Under the pieces are notes generated by a model. It was given only the letters and a program-made list of their open reading frames with translations, ran no database searches and was not told where the DNA came from. Both the position numbers and the translations under genes were made by a program. Source: a virus. Taken from it: a DNA stretch of 20,393 bases. Below, in pieces: positions 14,957 to 20,393 of the stretch (its first letter is position 1; every line of letters starts with the position of its first letter). The stretch lies in the IMG/VR virus record IMGVR_UViG_3300007559_000293, positions 1 through 20,393 of that record; one strand, given 5' to 3'.

Positions 14957-14984
14957 ATTAAACCACGGATCTGCGATCCGTCAA
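14957..14984 (-). promoter_or_regulatory. Promoter upstream of the capsid gene
   Basis: On the minus strand TTGACG (14984-14979, 5 of 6) and TTTAAT (14962-14957, 5 of 6) are separated by 16 nt. The transcript would start near 14950. It sits just beyond the terminator of the HTH gene, the expected place for a promoter driving the capsid and tail genes, yet a second terminator follows about 20 nt after the start. Confidence 0.6.
14965..14981. promoter_or_regulatory. Perfect palindrome between -35 and -10 (operator candidate)
   Basis: ACGGATC and GATCCGT are perfect 7-bp arms with a 3-nt centre. The site overlaps the end of the -35 box and fills most of the spacer. Operators in this position are typical of MerR-type regulators, and the adjacent gene encodes a MerR-fold HTH protein. 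A second palindrome, TAATCGATTA (14951-14960), overlaps the -10 box and start site. Confidence 0.55.
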
Positions 14985-14994
14985 CAATCGTGCC

Positions 14995-15025
14995 AAAAAA
15001 AAAGGCCCGCCGTTGAAGGCGAGCC
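14995..15025 (-). terminator. Intrinsic terminator after the HTH gene
   Basis: Minus-strand RNA: GGCTCGCC pairs with GGCGGGCC (8 bp, one U-G) around a 6-nt loop, followed at once by nine T residues. This is a strong rho-independent terminator placed 7 nt after the HTH stop codon, so it ends the two-gene cassette before the capsid gene. Confidence 0.88.
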
Positions 15026-15032
15026 TAGGGAG

Positions 15033-15215
15033 TTAAACTTTGCGGGGTCGTCCGGGTGGACGGCGCTCCAAGGTTGGAAGGTCTGCTGGATCGATCAGGT
15101 AGTCACGCCCGATGCGTTGGGCCCGGAGCTTCCCCGAGGCGATCAACGCCTGCACCCGCCTCGGAGTGACCCCGAGGAGGGCAGCGGCTTTGGATACTGT
15201 GATCAGATTAGTCAT
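15033..15215 (-). CDS. Small MerR/excisionase-type helix-turn-helix protein with AT-hook-like tail
   Basis: 60 aa from ATG 15215; the longer open frame to 15353 is the upstream gene read out of frame. Residues 6-46 match the HTH_17/excisionase pattern: ITVSKAAALLGVTPRRVQALI is the helix-turn-helix, followed by the KLRAQRIGRDYLIDPADL wing. The last residues RRPPGRPRKV contain a PGRPRK core like an AT-hook, which binds the minor groove of A/T-rich DNA. It overlaps the acidic-protein gene by 8 nt and is followed within 10 nt by an intrinsic terminator. Two palindromic sites lie beside promoters on either side of this gene pair, so a local regulator is the simplest reading. No integrase is visible, which argues against a recombination directionality factor. 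Confidence 0.82.
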   Translation of the reverse strand: MTNLITVSKAAALLGVTPRRVQALIASGKLRAQRIGRDYLIDPADLPTLERRPPGRPRKV

Positions 15216-15684
15216 TGGTGATTTCCCAATTGTATTTAACTTCGTATTCATTCGAGAACGAACCTTCGGTTTCACCCTCTGAGATTTCTTCAGAAATAGC
15301 TTCGTAGATTTCTTCGTGGTTATCGGTGCCGAAATCCAAAGGACAGTCAACAATACTTTTGTTCTCTAGTACTCGTCCAGCACCAGCCCAGACTGCAATG
15401 CCGTTCTCATGCGTGAAAAACTCGATCTTTTTAAAGGGCTCGTAAATCAATTCGGTTTTAGGGTGCCGCACATTTTCAGTCTTGTAAACGGAAAGCTCAA
15501 GTTCATGGGCTTTAGTTTTCGCAAACTCCACTGCCTCGTCGTACTCATCAAAAACTTTTAGCGTTTGAGTGTGGTCGGTTCGCCCGTCTTCGGCTAACTC
15601 GTCATGGCTGACGATCCACTTTACATCATCTGTGTCAGTAGTGTCATCCAGCCATACGGATAAAACCTTTTTAATCTTAGTCAT
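15208..15684 (-). CDS. Acidic protein of unknown function, inserted between protease and capsid genes
   Basis: 158 aa; I do not recognise a family. It starts at ATG 15684 with AAGGAG 6 nt upstream. It is strongly acidic: about 38 Asp/Glu against 16 Lys/Arg. It has no signal peptide or membrane segment. A central stretch FDEYDEAVEFAKTKAHEL is a likely amphipathic helix, and the C-terminal part (from about residue 122) is Glu-rich, with EEISEGETEG near 132-141. It is transcribed from its own likely promoter near 15790 and overlaps the next HTH gene by 8 nt, so the two are translationally coupled. The position suggests a moron or a regulator of the head operon. A DNA mimic or anti-defence role is possible from charge alone but unsupported. 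Confidence 0.75.
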   Translation of the reverse strand: MTKIKKVLSVWLDDTTDTDDVKWIVSHDELAEDGRTDHTQTLKVFDEYDEAVEFAKTKAHELELSVYKTENVRHPKTELIYEPFKKIEFFTHENGIAVWAGAGRVLENKSIVDCPLDFGTDNHEEIYEAISEEISEGETEGSFSNEYEVKYNWEITND

Positions 15685-15752
15685 CTCTATCTCCTTTTTA
15701 GCCCCATGCTCCCGATCACTCGTCGGTTGCCATGTGGTAAGTATATAGTATT

Positions 15753-15768
15753 GTTCGCTGTGGCGAAC
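15753..15768. promoter_or_regulatory. Dyad operator candidate at the promoter start site
   Basis: GTTCGC and GCGAAC form a perfect 6-bp inverted repeat with a 4-nt centre. It begins 5 nt past the TATAAT box, so a bound protein would cover +1. The obvious candidate ligand is the HTH protein encoded in the same transcript (15033-15215), giving autoregulation; that is inference. It could also form a small 5' hairpin in the RNA. Confidence 0.5.
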
Positions 15769-15773
15769 TATTT

Positions 15774-15802
15774 ATTATAGATAATTAGGAAGTATTTTTA
15801 AA
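15774..15802 (-). promoter_or_regulatory. Sigma-70-like promoter for the acidic-protein/HTH cassette
   Basis: On the minus strand a perfect TATAAT (15779-15774) lies 17 nt after TTTAAA (15802-15797, 4 of 6 matches to TTGACA), within a locally A/T-rich stretch. The transcript would begin near 15767 and run about 80 nt before the ATG of the acidic-protein gene at 15684. A dyad covers the predicted start site, suggesting repression. Confidence 0.6.
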
Positions 15803-15837
15803 ATAGTTTGAAACCGCTAGATTTAAGGGCTTTTATA

Positions 15838-15859
15838 GGGTGGAGGAATTCCCCCACCC
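15838..15859 (-). other. GC-rich hairpin after the protease gene, no U-tract
   Basis: On the minus strand GGGTGGGGG pairs with CCTCCACCC (9 bp, one G-U) around an AATT loop. It is stable but followed by TATAAAAG rather than a T-run, so intrinsic termination is doubtful in either direction. Likely roles are mRNA processing or protection at the end of the terS-terL-portal-protease message, or partial termination. Confidence 0.4.
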
Positions 15860-15871
15860 CCTAAAGATGTC

Positions 15872-15893
15872 AGAAAAACAGGTGCGTTTTTCT
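15872..15893 (-). other. AT-rich hairpin at the protease stop
   Basis: Perfect 8-bp arms (AGAAAAAC and GTTTTTCT on the minus strand) around a 6-nt loop, starting at the stop codon of the protease gene. The 3' arm is itself a short T-run. It may act with the GC-rich hairpin 13 nt further on as a pause, weak terminator or mRNA 3'-end stabiliser. It is not a canonical terminator because the stem is A/T-rich. Confidence 0.4.
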
Positions 15894-16450
15894 TACCGAT
15901 CGCCCCTTAACCTGAGTTCGCGGATGCGTTGCGCTGATCGGATGGCGTCCTGGGTGTAGATCGATAAGGAGCGAACTGCCACCGAGGTGTCCGGGTAGGC
16001 GGGATAAGTTACCACACTCACATCGTGGAGCTCGACCGCCAAGAGGGAGCGCACCCGCTTGCCATCAACCAAGTCCCAAGCGTCTTCACTAGTCGTAAAG
16101 GCGAAGCTCATCTGCGAGACATCACCTCTCGCCATGACCGCCATCAAGTCGGCGGCATACTGGGTATCGGGCGGGTCGATGGTAACCTTCAGCCCTGTCG
16201 CATCGCTCTCGAGTCTTAGCGTGCCCGAGACGGTACGCCCGAGTATGAGACTAGGATTATGATCGATGAGTGCTCTCACATCGGGGTTGCTGTCAAGGGA
16301 GCGGGTGAATGCACCAGGGCGAACGAACTCTCGAAAGCCGCCAAGGTCTTCTGAGGAAAGATCGTATTTCGCTGCGTAGCCGATGATCTTCTGCGCTGCG
16401 ACATCGACTCTGAGCTCGGTGCTGAACCTTCGTTCAATATTAGTTTTCAT
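15893..16450 (-). CDS. Prohead maturation protease (HK97 family, U35)
   Basis: 185 aa from ATG 16450. The protease is packed inside the prohead, cleaves the capsid scaffold-like delta domain and then itself. Visible family marks: GYAAKYD near residue 24, the FVRPGAFTRSL block (42-52), H64 in LIDHNPSLILGRT, S115 in GDVSQMSFAF (109-118), and the acidic/aromatic block AVELHDVSVVTYPAYPDTSVA (from 138), with E140 a candidate third catalytic residue; H/S/E is the known triad type. Length fits free-standing U35 proteases. It starts inside the portal end (11-nt overlap). It is unusual that the capsid gene is not next: about 1.06 kb of other sequence lies between. Confidence 0.92.
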   Translation of the reverse strand: MKTNIERRFSTELRVDVAAQKIIGYAAKYDLSSEDLGGFREFVRPGAFTRSLDSNPDVRALIDHNPSLILGRTVSGTLRLESDATGLKVTIDPPDTQYAADLMAVMARGDVSQMSFAFTTSEDAWDLVDGKRVRSLLAVELHDVSVVTYPAYPDTSVAVRSLSIYTQDAIRSAQRIRELRLRGDR

Positions 16451-18290
16451 CTTTGACCCCTTTCATGGTGTTGATCTTTTCGGAAACTGCTTCGGCAAGT
16501 TTCGCTGCGGTCACTGATCCGCTGAAGTCCAACCAAGTCGAGCGGAACTGATCGAGGTGGCGCTGGACATGGCCATCGAGATCGGTGGTAAGGCCAAACG
16601 CTTCCAAGACTGGTGAGTAGGCGGACACGACGCGGGCCCGATGCTCGGCACAGAAGTGATCGAGCTTGGTCAAGAACTCTGCGGGTTTGTTAGCAAAGCG
16701 TTTCACGGCGCTGCACTCCACATTCTGAAGGCGCTCACCCGCATCATCGAGAAGGCGCAAGATGATCGACTCATGAGAGCGAGCGGGTGTGGTCGCTGGA
16801 GGGTTTGGTAAGGTTGGTGGTGTTGGTACACTGTCGAGCCCGTTGAAGATTTGATCGACCACCGCTTGCGAGAGGAACGGGAACGAGGCAATCGCAATCG
16901 CCTTGGCCGATGCGATCGGGATAAGCTTCTGCCCGACCTGAGTAACCAAGTCAACAAGACTGGTGATCTGTGCGCCGTTGAGTGCGGTGCTTGCCACATC
17001 TGCCCCTGTTGCTGCGGGTGCTGCAATCGCTGTCGGGTCTTGGGTCTCGGGTGTGGGTACTGCCATCAGACTCGGATCGGTTGCAGGCGCTGCCGTGGGT
17101 GCGGTGCCGAGTGCCTGCATATTCATCGGCTGCATATACACATCGCCACCCTCGATCGGGTTCATGTTTTCTTTTTCTCGTATCTCGTTCACCGACAGCC
17201 AGCCCCAGTTGCGAGCGACCGAGTACGACTGGTAACGGGCAGCGATCTCGCCCCGCAGTTTCCCGTCTACATTGAACTCGAAAAAGAAAGTGCCTTTGTC
17301 TTTCGGCCTGATAATCTTGCGGTTAAGTTGCTGTTCCCAACGAACTAGCCACGGGCGCAGGGTGTCCACGACGAAGGATATCTCCATCTGCTCGAGGGAG
17401 TTGTACGAAGTCTTTGACAAGTCCTTGAGCTTGTTGGGTGGTAAGTTGAACCACCTTGCGATCTCGATGATTTGGAACTCTCTCGACTGCAAGAACTGCG
17501 AGTCATCAGGAGGCACGCCGATGGCTTCCCACTTAAGGCCCGCTTCAAGAAGGGCGACTCGGTGAGAGTTTGCGCCACCTGCATGAAGTTCCTCAAACGA
17601 TCTGCGAAGGTTCTGCCGTGCTTCGGGTGATAGCTGGCCGGGGAAGGTTAACACACCACCGGGCCGAGCCCCCCGCCCAAAGTAGCCAGCGCCAAAGGAT
17701 TCGATTGCCATCGATAGCCCGATCGACTGGCGTGCCAACCCGATCACGCTGATGCCCGAGATGCCATCGAAGGAAAGGCCGGGGATGTGCAACATATTGC
17801 CAGCGGTGATGAAAGACTTTCCCCGGTTGAGTTCGTAGTAAAGCTCTCCCGAGTCGGTGCGCCTGGGCGTTACCATAGTAGGGTCGATGGGCCAGAGCTC
17901 GACCACATTCCCCTCGAGGTCACGCACGATTTCAGAGTAAGAATTTCCATGAAGCAACAAGTGCGCCATCGAAGCTTCACGCCATTGCAGCGAGCTCATC
18001 TCGGGATTAGGTTCATCATGCAGAAGCGTGTGCAGCGGGTTCGCTTTTGCGTGTGCCTTGCCACCACCCGGTAGGCGTTCGTAGTAGTTGAGCGGAAGCG
18101 AGGAAACCGACTCGGCAATGCACCTGACCGCAGCATACACGGCAGAGTAGGTAAGGGCCGTATCGGGTGTAACGCTGACGCCCGAGTCAGTCGATGCGCC
18201 CCCGAAGAGCTCATTCAAGCGAGGGTCTTTTAGGTTGCCACCCGAAAGGGAAAGCGCCCGAGAGATAAATCCTTTTATGCGTTCGATCAT
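16440..18290 (-). CDS. Portal protein, HK97 type, with long C-terminal extension
   Basis: 616 aa from ATG 18290, which overlaps the terL stop (ATGA), with AAGGA 12 nt upstream; an open frame continues to 18467 but only repeats the terL end out of frame. Residues 1 to about 395 are the HK97-type portal core: SAVYAAVRCIAESVSSLPL (49-67), LLLHGNSYSEIV (111-122), the wing and crown, the FQIIEIARWFNLPP stretch (272-285) and NEIREKENMNP (368-378). HK97-family portals usually end near residues 400-430. Here a Pro/Ala-rich linker (395-435) leads to a helical segment with LNGAQITSLVDLV (437-449), a second Pro-rich linker (488-503), and a final helical domain (506-616). The portal is the dodecameric DNA gate at the head vertex. 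It overlaps the protease gene by 11 nt. Confidence 0.92.
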   Translation of the reverse strand: MIERIKGFISRALSLSGGNLKDPRLNELFGGASTDSGVSVTPDTALTYSAVYAAVRCIAESVSSLPLNYYERLPGGGKAHAKANPLHTLLHDEPNPEMSSLQWREASMAHLLLHGNSYSEIVRDLEGNVVELWPIDPTMVTPRRTDSGELYYELNRGKSFITAGNMLHIPGLSFDGISGISVIGLARQSIGLSMAIESFGAGYFGRGARPGGVLTFPGQLSPEARQNLRRSFEELHAGGANSHRVALLEAGLKWEAIGVPPDDSQFLQSREFQIIEIARWFNLPPNKLKDLSKTSYNSLEQMEISFVVDTLRPWLVRWEQQLNRKIIRPKDKGTFFFEFNVDGKLRGEIAARYQSYSVARNWGWLSVNEIREKENMNPIEGGDVYMQPMNMQALGTAPTAAPATDPSLMAVPTPETQDPTAIAAPAATGADVASTALNGAQITSLVDLVTQVGQKLIPIASAKAIAIASFPFLSQAVVDQIFNGLDSVPTPPTLPNPPATTPARSHESIILRLLDDAGERLQNVECSAVKRFANKPAEFLTKLDHFCAEHRARVVSAYSPVLEAFGLTTDLDGHVQRHLDQFRSTWLDFSGSVTAAKLAEAVSEKINTMKGVKDEN

Positions 18291-19864
18291 AGTAGTGTTA
18301 TTCCTTGGGTGTCGTATATGTTGGTTGCGTTTAAGCTGCTTACTTGCGCCCGACCTAGAGCCATAATTGTTGCCACGATGCCATCGATTTTCTCGACCGC
18401 TTTTCCCTTGTGCATTTTGATGTTGCCTGCATTGTCTCGCTCGACTTGCACATTCGAGAACATCCATCTTAAAACTGGGTTGCCATCGTGTGCGATCTTC
18501 TCAGAGAGCACCAAGACTTCCAATTCTTTCGAGGGTGCGGTCATCGCTGCGAAGCCCTGCCCGAAGCCGACAAGCCAATCGGGCCTGCCGTTATTCTTGC
18601 CGAGCGTTTCGAGATCCTTGCTGATCTGGTTGATGTTCCAGCGATCGACTGCGATCTCTTGGATGTTGTACTTTCTTGCTAGGCCATCAATGACCGCCAC
18701 CACCGCACGGTAGTCGAGCGATCGCCCTGGCGTAGTCACGATCAAGCCTTGGCGTTCCCAGTCGTCGAGCCTGTGCTTGTTGTTTCGCTCACGCTCCCTC
18801 GCTGCGTCCGCAGGTGCGAAGAAGGTCGGCACGATCCAGTAGGGTTCGTTCGGTTCGATAGGCGGGAAGAGAAGCACGAAAGCCGTGAGATCTAAGGTAC
18901 TTGAGAGATCAAGACCCCCGAACGCCATCCTCCCGGAAAGATCAGGGAGATCGCGGGAGCACGCATCCCAGCGCTCGAGCGAGATCCATCTCGTCTCCTG
19001 CGATGTCCACTGGTTCAAGTGTAATCTTCTGAAAGCGTTCTCTCTTGAAGGGTTCGCGCTGGCTTCAGCGACTGCCTTCACAAAGTAATCCGCTTTCACC
19101 GTCACGCCATAGTTCGGGTTCGCCTCGGCCCAAGTTGATTCTTGCTTCCAATCGCCTGTGCTGGTGTAGATTTTAGAGTAGAAAGTCGGGTCGTGAATAA
19201 GCTTATCGTTGACGCCCTCGGCATATTGGCGAAGCTCCCAGCATAGACTCTGGCGATCATGCCCTGCGGTAGTCAATGCGAGCGTTAGCGGTTGCCTTCG
19301 GGCACCCGTTGAGGTTGTCAACACATCCCAAAGCTCTCGGTTCGGCTGAGCATGAACCTCGTCCACGATCACGCCGTGAGCGTTCAAGCCGTGCTTCGTA
19401 AACGCATCCGAGGAAAGGGATCTGTAGAAGGAGTTCGAGGCCTTGTGCTCGATGGTTTTGTTGCGATAGATCCTAAGCATCGTTGAGAGGTTTGGGTTCT
19501 CTTCGATCATCTGGCAAGCTTGGTCGAATACGATCGAGGCCTGATCTTTGTCGCTAGCTGCGCTGTAGATTTCTGCACCTTCCTCACGATCAAGGCAGAG
19601 CAAGAAGAGAGCGATGCCCGCTGCGAGTGTGCTCTTGCCGTTCTTGCGTGGCACCTCGAGGTAGGCGGTGCGGTACTGGCGCAGGCCATCCTTGCGCACT
19701 GTGCCGAAGAGTTCATTTAAGAACTGTCGTTGCCATTCAGCCAGGGCGAAGCCCGTGCCAGCCCACTCGCCCTTCGTATGGCGCAAGTGGTCACCAAAGA
19801 ACCGAACGATCGGGTGATCTTTGGCGGGTGCAGGCTTCTTTTTCCTTGGCGCTCTTGTTGTTAT
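18287..19864 (-). CDS. terL: Terminase large subunit (packaging ATPase/nuclease)
   Basis: About 525 aa if started at 19864. It powers DNA packaging into the prohead and cuts the concatemer. N-terminal ATPase: Walker A VPRKNGKST (residues 71-79), Walker B VIVDEVHA (165-172, D168/E169), coupling motif LALTTAGHD (195-203). C-terminal RNase H-like nuclease: likely acidic residues D319 (GGLDLSS), D407 (IAVDRW) and D494 (KIDGIV). This matches HK97-type Terminase_1 enzymes. The start is uncertain: no ATG exists near the N-terminus. ATA at 19864-19862 overlaps the terS stop as ATAA, has GAGGG 7 nt upstream and gives an N-terminus (I/M)TTRAPRKKK typical in length and charge. TTG at 19990 and GTG at 19957 are alternatives but would add residues that merely read terS out of frame. 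The stop overlaps the portal start as ATGA. Confidence 0.92.
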   Translation of the reverse strand: MTTRAPRKKKPAPAKDHPIVRFFGDHLRHTKGEWAGTGFALAEWQRQFLNELFGTVRKDGLRQYRTAYLEVPRKNGKSTLAAGIALFLLCLDREEGAEIYSAASDKDQASIVFDQACQMIEENPNLSTMLRIYRNKTIEHKASNSFYRSLSSDAFTKHGLNAHGVIVDEVHAQPNRELWDVLTTSTGARRQPLTLALTTAGHDRQSLCWELRQYAEGVNDKLIHDPTFYSKIYTSTGDWKQESTWAEANPNYGVTVKADYFVKAVAEASANPSRENAFRRLHLNQWTSQETRWISLERWDACSRDLPDLSGRMAFGGLDLSSTLDLTAFVLLFPPIEPNEPYWIVPTFFAPADAARERERNNKHRLDDWERQGLIVTTPGRSLDYRAVVAVIDGLARKYNIQEIAVDRWNINQISKDLETLGKNNGRPDWLVGFGQGFAAMTAPSKELEVLVLSEKIAHDGNPVLRWMFSNVQVERDNAGNIKMHKGKAVEKIDGIVATIMALGRAQVSSLNATNIYDTQGITLL

Positions 19865-20337
19865 TGGATAGCCCTCATGATGTCGATGATGCCATCTTTG
19901 CCGCCGTTGGTTGACTGGAGATTCGGTCTCGATGCGGGCGTCAATCCGAACTGGCACTCCAACTTCAAGAGTTGATCGTGCATTTTGCAACTGACCATGT
20001 AAGGCGGGGTCTCTTTATAGCCCTTAATCTTTTCGTCATCACCCATGATCTCGATATGCGTGGGAGTTCCAGCAGACAAAGCGGCCTCGGCATCGATCCA
20101 CCTGACGAGACAGATCGCATAGCGGGAAAGACTTGAGCCATCGATCTCGGTCAACACGCCTACACGGTAGAGCGCCTCGCTCATCTGGTCGAAGATAATC
20201 TTTTCACGAGGGCCAAGAAACTCAGGCGAGTCGAGTTGCGATGCGCTAGGTTGCGGTTCGCCAGTGCGTGTCTTCGCACGCCATGCGCCACGCATTTTCA
20301 AAATTGCTGTCGGTGTTTTTTTCGGGCCTCGAGCCAT
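19861..20337 (-). CDS. terS: Terminase small subunit, P27-like
   Basis: 158 aa. The small terminase recognises the viral DNA end and loads the packaging motor. The charged start (MARGPKKTPTAILKMRGAWR) followed by the LDSPEFLGPREKIIFDQ block and a helical body with a conserved R-W-I-D stretch fits the P27 family (Terminase_4), whose members are usually about 110-170 aa. The start is ATG at 20337, preceded by TAGGAG five nt upstream. It is the first gene seen of the packaging module and is directly followed by the large subunit, whose frame overlaps its last codons. No cos or pac site can be recognised upstream within the window. Family call is from sequence pattern only. Confidence 0.85.
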   Translation of the reverse strand: MARGPKKTPTAILKMRGAWRAKTRTGEPQPSASQLDSPEFLGPREKIIFDQMSEALYRVGVLTEIDGSSLSRYAICLVRWIDAEAALSAGTPTHIEIMGDDEKIKGYKETPPYMVSCKMHDQLLKLECQFGLTPASRPNLQSTNGGKDGIIDIMRAIQ

Positions 20338-20393
20338 TACTACTCCTAAATCATCAAAAACGGGCTATATACTGGTGAAAATCTGTGAACGCA

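Noticed and set aside
14925-15221. Plus-strand 98-residue reading frame across the HTH gene and terminator
   Set aside because: It is antisense to a recognisable HTH gene, crosses two palindromic signals and shows no protein-like pattern.
18291-18467. Longer portal N-terminus starting at 18467
   Set aside because: The added residues are the large terminase end read in another frame; ATG 18290 has an ATGA overlap and AAGGA upstream.
19861-19990. Frameshift fusion of terminase small and large subunits
   Set aside because: The large-subunit frame is -1 relative to the small subunit and open across the overlap, but no slippery heptamer is present near the stop; a coupled start is simpler.
20338-20393. 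Promoter or cos site upstream of the small terminase
   Set aside because: TTCACA and TATATA are present but only 12 nt apart, and no repeat pattern suggesting a cos or pac site is visible in this short edge.
1-20393. tRNA genes, integrase, attachment sites
   Set aside because: No tRNA-like cloverleaf or CCA end, recombinase motif or flanking direct repeat was recognised; prophage or virulent status stays open.

Overview
This window is the late (virion) region of a tailed dsDNA phage or prophage with an HK97-type head and, judging from the tail genes, a long non-contractile (siphovirus-like) tail. Every gene I can support lies on the minus strand, so transcription runs from high to low coordinates. 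The order is textbook: terminase small and large subunits (20337-18287), portal (18290), prohead protease (16450), a small regulatory island (15892-14834), major capsid protein (14833), connector and neck proteins (13469-11434), tail tube (11431), the frameshifted tail-assembly chaperone G/GT (11013-10346), tape measure (10337), then tail-tip and fibre genes down to position 1. No integrase, repressor, lysis, replication or RNA gene is visible, so lysogeny cannot be judged. The host cannot be named. The fibre repeats are of kinds I associate with phages from aquatic metagenomes; that is a weak inference.

The genes are packed as one unit. At eight junctions the stop and start overlap as TAATG, and two others are ATGA, pointing to translational coupling. 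Two start codons look non-standard: an ATA for the large terminase (ATAA overlapping the small-subunit stop) and an ATT for tail chaperone G, each behind a well-placed Shine-Dalgarno sequence.

The main interruption is between protease and capsid, which normally adjoin. About 1 kb there holds a promoter with a dyad at its start site, a strongly acidic 158-residue protein, a 60-residue helix-turn-helix protein with an AT-hook-like tail, an intrinsic terminator, a second promoter carrying a perfect palindrome between -35 and -10, a second intrinsic terminator only about 20 nt downstream of it, and a hairpin that can hide the capsid ribosome binding site. This looks like a capsid-dosage switch, an autoregulated moron, or the source of a roughly 55-60 nt small RNA.

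The tail end is also unusual. After the tape measure no standard distal-tail, tail-tip or central-fibre protein is recognisable. Instead there is a 316-residue unknown, then a run of fibre-like proteins built from shuffled repeats, several ending in the same GG-x-F type C-terminus, and a complete seven-bladed YVTN-type beta-propeller that probably sits at the tail tip and may bind the host surface.
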